Shown here piece by piece: positions 56,671-64,000 of a stretch of DNA of 64,000 bases. The notes beneath the pieces were generated by a model. The model worked only from the letters and a program-made list of their open reading frames with translations, did no database searches and had not been told where the DNA came from. Both the position numbers and the translations under genes were made by a program. Source of the stretch: Salipiger profundus (lineage in GTDB: Bacteria > Pseudomonadota > Alphaproteobacteria > Rhodobacterales > Rhodobacteraceae); contig NZ_CP014796.1 of assembly GCF_001969385.1 (NCBI RefSeq), forward strand, positions 3,551,501-3,615,500, written 5' to 3'. Each line of letters opens with the position of its first letter. Positions within the stretch are counted from its first letter, which is position 1.

Positions 56671-58035
56671 ATGACATTTCGCACCAAGCGCCACATTCTT
56701 TGCGGCACGGCGGCGCTCGCGCTGACGGCCGGGGCGGTCCAGGCACAGGACATGCCGTTCCCGGTGGGCGAGGGCGGCTTTCACTGGGACGGCTACAACA
56801 GCTTCGCGGAAAGCCACGACCTGAGCGGTGAGACCATCGAGATCACCGGCCCGTGGACCGGCTACGAGAAGGACAAGGTGGACATCATGTTCCGCTACTT
56901 CGAGGAGGCCACCGGCGCCGAGGTGAACTATTCCGGTTCCGACAGCTTCGAGCAGGACATCGTGATCTCGGCCCGTGCGGGCACGGCCCCCAACCTCGCG
57001 GTGTTCCCGCAGCCGGGGCTGGCCGCCGACATGGCGAAACAGGGTTACCTGACACCGCTGCCGGATGGCACCTCCGACTGGATTGCCGAGAACTACGCCG
57101 CCGGCGTCAGCTGGGTCGACCTCGCCACCTACGAGGGCGAGGACGGCGAAGAGCATCTCTACGGCCAGTTCTACCGCGTCGACCTCAAGTCGCTGGTCTG
57201 GTATTCGCCGATCGCCTTCGACGAGATGGGCTACGAGATCCCCGAGAGCATGGAAGAGCTCAAGGAACTGACCGAGCAGATCGTCGACGACGGCGGCACG
57301 CCGTGGTGCATCGGTCTCGGCTCGGGCGCGGCGACCGGCTGGCCCGCGACCGACTGGGTCGAGGATCTCATGCTGCGCACGCAGGAGCCGCAGGTCTACG
57401 ACCAGTGGGTGAGCAACGAGATCCCCTTCGACGATCCGGCCGTGGTCGGCGCCATCGATGAATTCGGCTGGTTCGTGCGCAACGACGATTTCGTGCAGGG
57501 TGGCGCGCAATCGGCCGCGACGACGGATTTCCGCGACAGCCCCTCGGGCCTCTTCAGCGTTCCGCCGGAGTGCTACATGCACCGTCAGGCAAGCTTCATC
57601 CCGGCCTTCTTCCCGGAGGATGCCGAGCTTGGCGACAACGTCGACTTCTTCTACTTCCCGGCCTACGAGGACAAGGATCTCGGCAAGCCGGTGCTTGGTG
57701 CGGGCACGCTGTTCTCGATCACCAACCCGTCGGAGGCCACCAACGTCATGCTCGAGTGGCTGAAACTGCCGATCGCGCATGAGCTGTGGATGGCACAGGA
57801 CGGCTTCCTCACCGCGCATGCAGGCGTCAATCTCGATGTCTACGCCACCGACGCGCAGCGCGCGATGGGCGAGATCATCAGCGAGGCAACGACCTTCCGC
57901 TACGATGCCTCGGACCTGATGCCCGCCGAGATCGGCGCGGGCGCCTTCTGGACCGGCATGGTCGACTACGTCACCGGCACCCCGGCCGAGCAGGTTGCCG
58001 AGACCGTTCAGAGCCGCTGGGACACGCTCCAGTAA
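56671..58035 (+). CDS. aglE: Alpha-glucoside ABC transporter binding protein
   Basis: A 454-residue family-1 solute-binding protein. The signal peptide (KRHILCGTAALALTAGAVQA) is followed by EIEITGPWTGYEKDK-like opening and the aromatic-rich sugar pocket (LVWYSPIAFDEMGY and TGWPATDWVED). The start has GGGAGGA upstream. It captures alpha-glucosides such as sucrose, maltose or trehalose in the periplasm. The gene order aglE-F-G-A-K matches the rhizobial alpha-glucoside operon. Confidence 0.92.
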   Translation: MTFRTKRHILCGTAALALTAGAVQAQDMPFPVGEGGFHWDGYNSFAESHDLSGETIEITGPWTGYEKDKVDIMFRYFEEATGAEVNYSGSDSFEQDIVISARAGTAPNLAVFPQPGLAADMAKQGYLTPLPDGTSDWIAENYAAGVSWVDLATYEGEDGEEHLYGQFYRVDLKSLVWYSPIAFDEMGYEIPESMEELKELTEQIVDDGGTPWCIGLGSGAATGWPATDWVEDLMLRTQEPQVYDQWVSNEIPFDDPAVVGAIDEFGWFVRNDDFVQGGAQSAATTDFRDSPSGLFSVPPECYMHRQASFIPAFFPEDAELGDNVDFFYFPAYEDKDLGKPVLGAGTLFSITNPSEATNVMLEWLKLPIAHELWMAQDGFLTAHAGVNLDVYATDAQRAMGEIISEATTFRYDASDLMPAEIGAGAFWTGMVDYVTGTPAEQVAETVQSRWDTLQ

Positions 58036-58122
58036 CGGCTCCGGCGAGAACCAGGATCCCCGCGCCCGGTCGGCGCGGGGACGACCAGACGACAAGGGCG
58101 AGAGCGCGAGGAGGCGCAGGGC

Positions 58123-59097
58123 ATGTCACCGATCCTTCAGGGCATCCTGACCATCATCATCGGGGTCGGCGGGTGCGTGGGGTATTTCTTCCTCTCGAAC
58201 CTCATTCTCGACCGCTTCATCTTCCCGCCGCGCAGCAATGACCAGGGCCGCAACATCGCCCGGGCGACCGCCGTGCGGCCGTGGCTGTTCCTGCTGCCGG
58301 CGATGCTGGCGCTCGGTCTCTACCTCGTCTACCCGGTGATCGGCAGCTTCATCCGGTCGCTCTACAACCGGTCCGGCAACACCTTCATCGGGCTCGACAA
58401 CTACATTCAAATGTTCGGCGAGCATGGCTTTCGCGTGGCGCTGTTCAACAACTTCCTCTGGATCCTCTTCGTGCCCGCCGCGGCGACCTTCTTCGGCCTG
58501 CTGGTGGCGCAGCTCACCGACCGGCTGAACTGGGGCAGCATCGCCAAGTCGCTGATATTCATGCCGATGGCGATCAGCTTCGTCGGCGCCTCGCTGATCT
58601 GGAAATTCGTCTACGCCAACGACCCCGACATCGGCATCATCAACGCGATCCGGGACTACTTCGGCGCGCAGCCAATCGACCCGATGCAGATTCCGTTCTG
58701 GAACAACTTCTTCATCATGCTGATCATGGTCTGGATGCAGACCGGCTTTGCCATGGTGATCCTGTCGGCGGCGCTGCGCGGCATTCCCGACGAGACGGTC
58801 GAGGCCGCGATCATCGACGGCGCCAACCCGTTCCAGCTGTTCTTCCGCATCAAGGTGCCGCAGATCGCGGGCACCATCGTGGTGGTCTGGACCACGATCA
58901 CCTTCCTGACGCTGAAGATCTTCGACATCGTCTACACGATGACCGGCGGCAACTTCGACACCGAGATCCTGCCCAGCTACATGATGGACTACATGTTCCG
59001 GGACGACGGGCGGGCCACCGCCGTGGCCTTCGTCATCATGCTGATCGTGACCCCGGTGATGATCTACAACATTCGCCAGGCGAAGCGGGAGGTCTGA
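58123..59097 (+). CDS. aglF: Alpha-glucoside ABC transporter permease
   Basis: A 324-residue MalF-like permease. An N-terminal membrane segment (residues 5-25) precedes the main membrane domain, and the EAA loop is EAAIIDGANPFQLFFRIKVP. It ends three bases from aglG. It forms the membrane channel with AglG. Confidence 0.92.
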   Translation: MSPILQGILTIIIGVGGCVGYFFLSNLILDRFIFPPRSNDQGRNIARATAVRPWLFLLPAMLALGLYLVYPVIGSFIRSLYNRSGNTFIGLDNYIQMFGEHGFRVALFNNFLWILFVPAAATFFGLLVAQLTDRLNWGSIAKSLIFMPMAISFVGASLIWKFVYANDPDIGIINAIRDYFGAQPIDPMQIPFWNNFFIMLIMVWMQTGFAMVILSAALRGIPDETVEAAIIDGANPFQLFFRIKVPQIAGTIVVVWTTITFLTLKIFDIVYTMTGGNFDTEILPSYMMDYMFRDDGRATAVAFVIMLIVTPVMIYNIRQAKREV

Positions 59098-59098
59098 G

Positions 59099-60355
59099 AT
59101 GGACAATATTGCCGGGAAGAAATCCTCGCTGACCATCGTCACCCATCTTGCGGTGCTGGCGCTGGTGGTGATCTGGCTGATCCCCACCGTTGGACTTCTG
59201 GTCTCGTCCTTCCGCGACCGCGAGCAGATCTCGGAAACCGGCTGGTGGGCCGCGATGTTCCCGGTCGAGCAGGCGGTGCGTATCCGCCCCGAGGCAGACG
59301 GCGCCACGATGGACGGCGACTACGGCGTGCTCACCGGCAACCTCTTCTCGGGCGGCTCGGGCGAGGTGGCGGGCTTCGGCCTCATCGGGCGCGACCCCGG
59401 CGCCGCCGAACCGGGCCAGACCTATGCCTGGTACGAGGTGCAGGTCACCGACGAGAACGGCGAACCCGATGACGAGCGCATCGAGATTTCCTACCCGTCC
59501 GACGGCGAACCGGAGTTCCCGACAGAGACCGAGGACGGTCTGCCGATCACCCCCGATACCGCCGTGCTGCAGCGCTCGCTCACCGTGGCCGAGAACGGCG
59601 ATTTCACCTATCGCGACGAGGGCGAGATCAGCCGCGCGCCGTCGATCTACATCGTGACCGAGCAGCCGCCCGACTTCGGCCTGCAGAACTACCGGCAGAT
59701 CCTGACCTCGGACGGGATGGACCGGGCCTTCATCAACACGCTCACGGTGACGGTGCCGGCGACGGTCATCCCGATCCTGATCGCGGCCTTCGCGGCCTAC
59801 GCGCTGGCATGGATGGAGTTCCCCGGCCGCGGCTGGCTGGTCGCCGCCGTGGTGGGCCTGCTGGTCGTGCCGCTGCAGCTCGCGCTGGTGCCGATGCTGA
59901 AGCTGCACCAGACCATCGGCATCGGGCAGAGCTTTCTCGGCATCTGGTTCGCGCATACCGGCTTCGGCCTGCCGCTCGCGGTCTACCTGTTGCGCAACTA
60001 CATGATCGGCCTGCCGCGTGACATCATCGAAAGCGCCAAGGTCGACGGGGCCACCGACTTCCAGGTCTTCACCAAGATCGTCCTGCCGCTGTCGTTCCCG
60101 GCGCTTGCCTCCTTCGCCATCTTCCAGTTCCTCTGGACCTGGAACGACCTGCTCGTCGCCAAGGTCTTCCTCCCGGCCAATGCCGACAGCTGGGTGATGA
60201 CGGTCAAGATCGCCGACGACCTTCTCGGCTCGCGCGGTGGCGACTGGGGCATCCTCGCGGCGGCGGCCTTCGTGTCGATCGCGGTGCCGCTGCTGGTCTT
60301 CTTCGCAATGCAGAAATACCTCGTGCGCGGCCTGCTGGCCGGCTCGGTAAAGTAA
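59099..60355 (+). CDS. aglG: Alpha-glucoside ABC transporter permease with large extracytoplasmic insert
   Basis: A 418-residue MalG-like permease. The first membrane segment (about residues 15-35) is separated from the next (about 218 on) by a polar stretch of some 180 residues that contains repeated acidic motifs (VTDENGEPDDERIEISYPS). The EAA loop is ESAKVDGATDFQVFTKIVLP. Typical MalG proteins have about 280-300 residues; AglG proteins are longer because of this insert. The insert must be periplasmic and may help receive the sugar from AglE (inference). Confidence 0.9.
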   Translation: MDNIAGKKSSLTIVTHLAVLALVVIWLIPTVGLLVSSFRDREQISETGWWAAMFPVEQAVRIRPEADGATMDGDYGVLTGNLFSGGSGEVAGFGLIGRDPGAAEPGQTYAWYEVQVTDENGEPDDERIEISYPSDGEPEFPTETEDGLPITPDTAVLQRSLTVAENGDFTYRDEGEISRAPSIYIVTEQPPDFGLQNYRQILTSDGMDRAFINTLTVTVPATVIPILIAAFAAYALAWMEFPGRGWLVAAVVGLLVVPLQLALVPMLKLHQTIGIGQSFLGIWFAHTGFGLPLAVYLLRNYMIGLPRDIIESAKVDGATDFQVFTKIVLPLSFPALASFAIFQFLWTWNDLLVAKVFLPANADSWVMTVKIADDLLGSRGGDWGILAAAAFVSIAVPLLVFFAMQKYLVRGLLAGSVK

Positions 60356-60370
60356 AGGATCTCTCCCCAC

Positions 60371-62026
60371 ATGACCGAAGTGCCGGACATGAACCCGAAA
60401 CGATACCTCAAGAAAGACCCGGATTGGTGGCGCGGAGCGGTGATCTACCAGATTTACCCGCGTAGTTTCCAGGACAGCAACGGTGACGGCGTCGGCGACC
60501 TGCTGGGCATCGCCCAGAGGCTTCCCTACGTCGCCTCGCTGGGCGTCGACGCAGTCTGGATCTCGCCGTTCTTCCGCTCGCCCATGCATGACTTCGGTTA
60601 CGACGTCAGCGACTATTGCGACGTCGACCCGATGTTCGGCAGCCTGGCGGACTTCGACGTCGTGATCGAGACCGCGCACATGCTGGGTCTCAAGGTGCTC
60701 ATGGACCTCGTGATCTCGCACAGTTCGATCGAGCACCCTTGGTTCAAGGAAAGCCGCTCGTCGAAGGACAATCCGCGCGCGAACTGGTATGTCTGGGCCG
60801 ACGCCAAGCCGGACGGAACGCCGCCCAACAACTGGTTGTCGATCTTCGGCGGATCGTCCTGGCAATGGGACCCGACCCGGTGCCAGTACTACCTGCACAA
60901 CTTCCTGTCCGACCAACCGGACATGAACTTCCACGAGCCCGCCCTGCAGGACGCGCTGCTCGACGTGGCGAAGTTCTGGCTGGACCACGGTGTGGACGGT
61001 TTCCGGCTCGACACGGTGAACTTCTACACCCACGACAAGGAATTGCGCGACAACCCGGCACTTGCCCCGGAAGAGCGCAATCCGATCACCGCACCGGCGG
61101 TGAACCCCTACACCTGGCAGAACCACCTCTACGACAAGACCCAGCCCGAGAACCTCGACTTTCTCGCGCGGCTGCGCACGCTGATGAACCGGTACGACGC
61201 CGCCGCCGTCGGCGAAATCGGCGAGGATCAACGCGGACTGGAGGTGCTGGGCGACTACACGCGGGGCGACAAGTACCTGCACATGTCCTATGCCTTCGAA
61301 CTGCTGTCCGACCATGCGCCGACAGCGCCCTACATCAAGACCGTCATGGACGACATGGAGGAGAAGGCGCCGGGCGGCTGGGCCTGCTGGGCCTTCTCGA
61401 ACCACGACGTGGTGCGCCACATCAGCCGCTGGAACATCAGCGAGCAAGCGGCCCGGCTCTACATGACGCTGATGATGTGCCTGCGCGGATCGGCCTGCCT
61501 CTACCAGGGGGAGGAGTTGGGCCTGCCCGAGGCAGAGGTGGCCTTCGAGGATCTGCAGGACCCCTACGGCAAACGCTTCTGGCCGGCGTTCAAGGGCCGC
61601 GACGGGTCGCGCACGCCGATGGTCTGGGAGCCGGACACGCTCAACGGCGGCTTCAGCGAGAGCATGCGGCCATGGTTGCCGATCAGCCACGCGCATCTCG
61701 GCCGCACGGTGGCGACGCAGGAAAAGGATCCGCTGGCGATCCTGCACCATTACCGCCGGGCGATCTCGTTCCGGCACAATCATCCGGCGCTGATGAAGGG
61801 GGAGATCAGCGAGGTGAAATGCATCGGCACGGTGCTGACCTTCCATCGCTGTCTCGATGACGAGGAGCTGTTCTGCGGCTTCAACATCGGTGACGAGCCG
61901 GTGACGATCGACGCGCCCGAGGGGCGCTGGCACCAGGTGGGCGGAGAGCTGGGGTCGGCCGGGCCGCTGCCGGACGGCAAGCTGCATTTCGGGCGCTGGC
62001 AGCCCGTGCTGGCACTGAAGATGTGA
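60371..62026 (+). CDS. aglA: Alpha-glucosidase, GH13
   Basis: A 551-residue GH13 exo-acting glucosidase. It begins with DPDWWRGAVIYQIYPRSFQD. The nucleophile Asp is in GFRLDTVNFY, the acid Glu in AAVGEIGED and the third Asp in FSNHDVVRH. No signal peptide is present, so it hydrolyses imported alpha-glucosides in the cytoplasm, giving glucose for Glk. It lies between aglG (15 bp) and aglK (19 bp). Confidence 0.93.
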   Translation: MTEVPDMNPKRYLKKDPDWWRGAVIYQIYPRSFQDSNGDGVGDLLGIAQRLPYVASLGVDAVWISPFFRSPMHDFGYDVSDYCDVDPMFGSLADFDVVIETAHMLGLKVLMDLVISHSSIEHPWFKESRSSKDNPRANWYVWADAKPDGTPPNNWLSIFGGSSWQWDPTRCQYYLHNFLSDQPDMNFHEPALQDALLDVAKFWLDHGVDGFRLDTVNFYTHDKELRDNPALAPEERNPITAPAVNPYTWQNHLYDKTQPENLDFLARLRTLMNRYDAAAVGEIGEDQRGLEVLGDYTRGDKYLHMSYAFELLSDHAPTAPYIKTVMDDMEEKAPGGWACWAFSNHDVVRHISRWNISEQAARLYMTLMMCLRGSACLYQGEELGLPEAEVAFEDLQDPYGKRFWPAFKGRDGSRTPMVWEPDTLNGGFSESMRPWLPISHAHLGRTVATQEKDPLAILHHYRRAISFRHNHPALMKGEISEVKCIGTVLTFHRCLDDEELFCGFNIGDEPVTIDAPEGRWHQVGGELGSAGPLPDGKLHFGRWQPVLALKM

Positions 62027-62045
62027 TGCGGGGGAGAGGACGCAA

Positions 62046-63137
62046 ATGGCCGATCTGAAACTGAGCGATGTAGGCAAGACCTACGGCGGCGCGGTCGAGG
62101 TGCTCAAGCACATCGACCTCGACATCAAGGCGGGCGAGCTGATCGTCTTCGTGGGACCCTCGGGCTGCGGCAAGTCCACGCTGCTGCGGATGATCGCGGG
62201 GCTCGAGAAGATCTCGGCGGGCACGCTCGAGATCGACGGGCAGCGCGTCAACGACGTGCCGCCGGCGCAGCGTGGCATCGCCATGGTGTTCCAGAGCTAC
62301 GCGCTTTATCCGCACATGACGGTGCGCGACAACATGGCCTTTGCGTTGCAGATCGCGAAGAAGTCGAAGGAGGAGATCGAGGAGTCGGTGCAGCGGGCGG
62401 CGAAGATGCTGCAACTTACCGATTACCTCGACCGCCTGCCGAAGGCGCTGTCGGGCGGTCAGCGCCAGCGGGTCGCCATCGGCCGGGCCATCGTGCGCGA
62501 TCCCAAGGTCTACCTCTTCGACGAGCCGCTCTCGAACCTCGACGCGGCGCTGCGCGTGGCGACCAGGATCGAGATCGCGCAGCTCAAGGAGAAGATGCCC
62601 GACCGCACGATGATCTACGTCACCCACGACCAGGTCGAGGCGATGACGCTCGCCGACCGGATCGTGGTGCTGGCCAACAAGGGGATCGCGCAGGTGGGCT
62701 CGCCGCTCGAGCTCTACGAGACGCCGAACTCGGAGTTCGTGGCGCAGTTCATCGGCTCGCCTGCCATGAACCTGATGCCCGGCGAGATCACCGGCACCGG
62801 CGAGCGCACGACGGTGAAGCTCGAGCAGGGCGGCACGGCGGTCTCCGAGGTGCCGACCAGGGAGACGGACCGGGGGCTGAAGGTCAATGTCGGCATCCGG
62901 CCGGAGGATTTCGTGATGGCCGAAGGCGAGGCCGCCTACAGCGGCACCGTCGCGTTGACCGAGGCGCTCGGCGAGGTGACGCTGCTCCACTTCGAACCGG
63001 AGACCGGCGCCCCCGAGGGGCTGGTCGCGAAGCTGCCGGGCATCCACCGCGGTCTGCGCGGCACCGAGGTGCGGCTGGGTGCGGAGCCGTCGAAGGTGCA
63101 TCTTTTCGCGAACGGGCAGTCGTTGCGCTACCGCTAG
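62046..63137 (+). CDS. aglK: Alpha-glucoside ABC transporter ATP-binding protein
   Basis: A 363-residue MalK-type ATPase. Walker A is at residues 37-45 (GPSGCGKST), the signature SGGQR at 136-140 and Walker B YLFDE at 156-160; a TOBE/regulatory domain follows (about 240-355). It powers AglFG and is the last gene of the operon. Confidence 0.94.
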   Translation: MADLKLSDVGKTYGGAVEVLKHIDLDIKAGELIVFVGPSGCGKSTLLRMIAGLEKISAGTLEIDGQRVNDVPPAQRGIAMVFQSYALYPHMTVRDNMAFALQIAKKSKEEIEESVQRAAKMLQLTDYLDRLPKALSGGQRQRVAIGRAIVRDPKVYLFDEPLSNLDAALRVATRIEIAQLKEKMPDRTMIYVTHDQVEAMTLADRIVVLANKGIAQVGSPLELYETPNSEFVAQFIGSPAMNLMPGEITGTGERTTVKLEQGGTAVSEVPTRETDRGLKVNVGIRPEDFVMAEGEAAYSGTVALTEALGEVTLLHFEPETGAPEGLVAKLPGIHRGLRGTEVRLGAEPSKVHLFANGQSLRYR

Positions 63138-63192
63138 GTCCGGGCCGCTGCGGAGGTTAGACCTCGCGCGGTCCGCGTGGATGGCAATCGTG

Positions 63193-63261
63193 GGCGGGGG
63201 CTCTGCCCCCGTCCGCGCCTGTGCGCGGACTCCCCCGAGGGTATTTTCGAAGAGAAGAAGG
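63193..63261 (+). repeat. Palindromic intergenic repeat, copy 3
   Basis: GCGGGGGC-TCT-GCCCCCGTC hairpin, then CCGCGCCTGTGCGCGGA hairpin, then CTCCCCCGAGGGTATTTTCGAAGAGAAGAAGG. Its last 20 bases are identical to the tail of copy 1 (36051-36120) although 27 kb apart. The second hairpin has compensating changes that keep it paired. It lies in the 170-bp gap after aglK; nothing else is seen there. Confidence 0.78.
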
Positions 63262-63307
63262 ACGGGCGTTGCGCGTGGTGGCGAAGCCCGTCGCCGCGCC
63301 GCCACGG

Positions 63308-63625
63308 TCAGCCGGTGCTGTCCTCGATGGTGAGCGCCTCGGCCGTCATCCGGTCGGGGAATGGGCCGGCGATGCGGCGGCCGGACACGCTGAGACGGGT
63401 GCCAGGTGCGAGCGTCTCCGGGCGGCGGTCGCGCAGGGTGACGATCCACTCGGTGCCGTCGTCGGTCACGAGCAGGATGTCGTCGGGCCCCTCGGTGCGC
63501 CTGTGCAGCAGGGTGCCGCTGATCTCGATCCTCGGGCGCCGCAGGTGCGACGCGCGGGCGCCACCCGCGATCAAGGTGCCGGCGCCAAGAACCCCGGCGA
63601 TCATTTCCCTGCGCGTGAACCTCAT
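63308..63625 (-). CDS. Small Tat-exported protein of unknown function
   Basis: A 105-residue protein. A twin-arginine-like signal (MRFTRREMIAGVLGAGTLIAGGARA) is followed by about 80 residues with alternating strands (IEISGTLLHRRTEG, WIVTLRDRRPE, RLSVSGRRIAG), suggesting a small beta-barrel such as an OB fold. I do not recognise a family. Its codon pattern looks genuine. The reverse-strand frame to its right (63662 on) is a separate gene. Confidence 0.6.
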   Translation of the reverse strand: MRFTRREMIAGVLGAGTLIAGGARASHLRRPRIEISGTLLHRRTEGPDDILLVTDDGTEWIVTLRDRRPETLAPGTRLSVSGRRIAGPFPDRMTAEALTIEDSTG

Positions 63626-63707
63626 CCTGCCGCTCCACCTGGTGTCCTTTCGGAAAAGTTAGGCGAAGCGGGCAGGGCTCGGATCACACGCTTTCGTGAT
63701 CGGCGGA

Positions 63708-64000
63708 TCAGCGCTCGATTTGACCGCCGGCGCGCTGCCAGTGCGCGAGGCCGCCGATGTTGTGGACATCGCCGTGACCGAAGCGGCGCAATGTCTTGGC
63801 GGCCATGGCGGAGCGGGCGCCGCTGGCGCAGTAGAGCGCGATCGGCTTGCCGGTGCCGAGCTCTGGCAGGTACTCCGGACTGCGGGGATCGCAGCGCATG
63901 GCGAGGGGCGCCATGGGCACGTGCAGCGCACCCTTTGCCTTGCCGGTCGCGGCGACCTCGGCGCCATCGCGGATGTCGAGGACCACGACGTCGCCGTCCC
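63708..64000 (-). CDS. Rhodanese-domain protein (partial, N-terminus off window)
   Basis: The last 97 codons of a rhodanese-type sulfurtransferase domain. The strand GDVVVLDIRDGAEVAATG leads in, the catalytic loop is YCASGARSAMAAKTL with the active-site Cys, and GGLAHWQRAGG closes the domain. It may move sulfane sulfur or be a single-domain regulator. The gene start is beyond base 64000. The sequence between its stop and the neighbouring gene holds nothing further. Confidence 0.85.
   Translation of the reverse strand, partial: DGDVVVLDIRDGAEVAATGKAKGALHVPMAPLAMRCDPRSPEYLPELGTGKPIALYCASGARSAMAAKTLRRFGHGDVHNIGGLAHWQRAGGQIER

Noticed and set aside
59036..62077. A 1,013-codon minus-strand frame opposite aglG and aglA
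   Set aside because: Shadow frame; low-complexity Arg/His/Asp-rich translation without domains.

Overview
The window is GC-rich, densely coded bacterial chromosome. Gene content and order point to an alphaproteobacterium of the Rhodobacterales/Roseobacter type (inference): an aglEFGAK alpha-glucoside operon, L21 with a C-terminal helix-hairpin-helix extension, a tkt / coiled-coil / zapA / eno neighbourhood, and a palindromic intergenic repeat ending in a conserved GAGGGTATTTT tail. There is one tRNA gene, tRNA-Ser(CGA), and no rRNA or CRISPR array.

1-9.2 kb: an uptake-and-oxidation operon. A PotDABC-like ABC importer (1437-5253) is followed without gaps by two DadA-like FAD oxidoreductases that flank a small [2Fe-2S] protein and an FAD/NAD oxidoreductase with a BFD-type cysteine motif (5250-9175). 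A RidA-family protein and a LysR regulator lie upstream. The set looks made for an imino/amino acid, opine or related amine; the substrate is unknown. 9.2-12.6 kb: a MarR regulator, a divergent DHA2-type drug exporter and a FUSC-type exporter.

12.87-22.2 kb: a probable relic integrative island. An intact tRNA-Ser(CGA) gene (22111-22200) and a 62-bp copy of its 3' part (12870-12931, 58/62 identical) form direct repeats 9,241 bp apart. Beside the tRNA, inside the repeats, lies the frameshifted C-terminus of a tyrosine recombinase joined to a truncated IS1182-type transposase. The cargo is a serine-acetyltransferase-like protein, a glyoxalase-like protein, an M20 amidohydrolase, a LysR regulator, a 3-hydroxyisobutyrate-dehydrogenase-like enzyme, an aldehyde dehydrogenase and a DUF3100-like membrane protein with a small membrane partner. 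I know of no described pathway with this gene set.

22.3-39.1 kb: core genes: rplU-rpmA, a RimJ/RimL-type acetyltransferase, a DUF882 peptidase, an L,D-transpeptidase, an lpxD-like gene with a dedicated ACP and ketoacyl synthase, gap, a DUF808 protein, tkt, zapA, eno and an MscS-like channel. gap and eno share a GCGCTAACA element in their upstream regions.

39.1-63.1 kb: a carbohydrate-storage and glucoside block. On the minus strand, glgP-glgB-glgC-glgA-glgX-malQ-pgm and a DMT transporter make, branch, break down and recycle glycogen. Next, aglR-bglA-glk (minus) and aglEFGAK (plus) are divergent from a region with two LacI-type palindromes, and bring in and hydrolyse glucosides to feed the same glucose-phosphate pool. 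The window ends with a small Tat-signal protein and a truncated rhodanese-domain gene.
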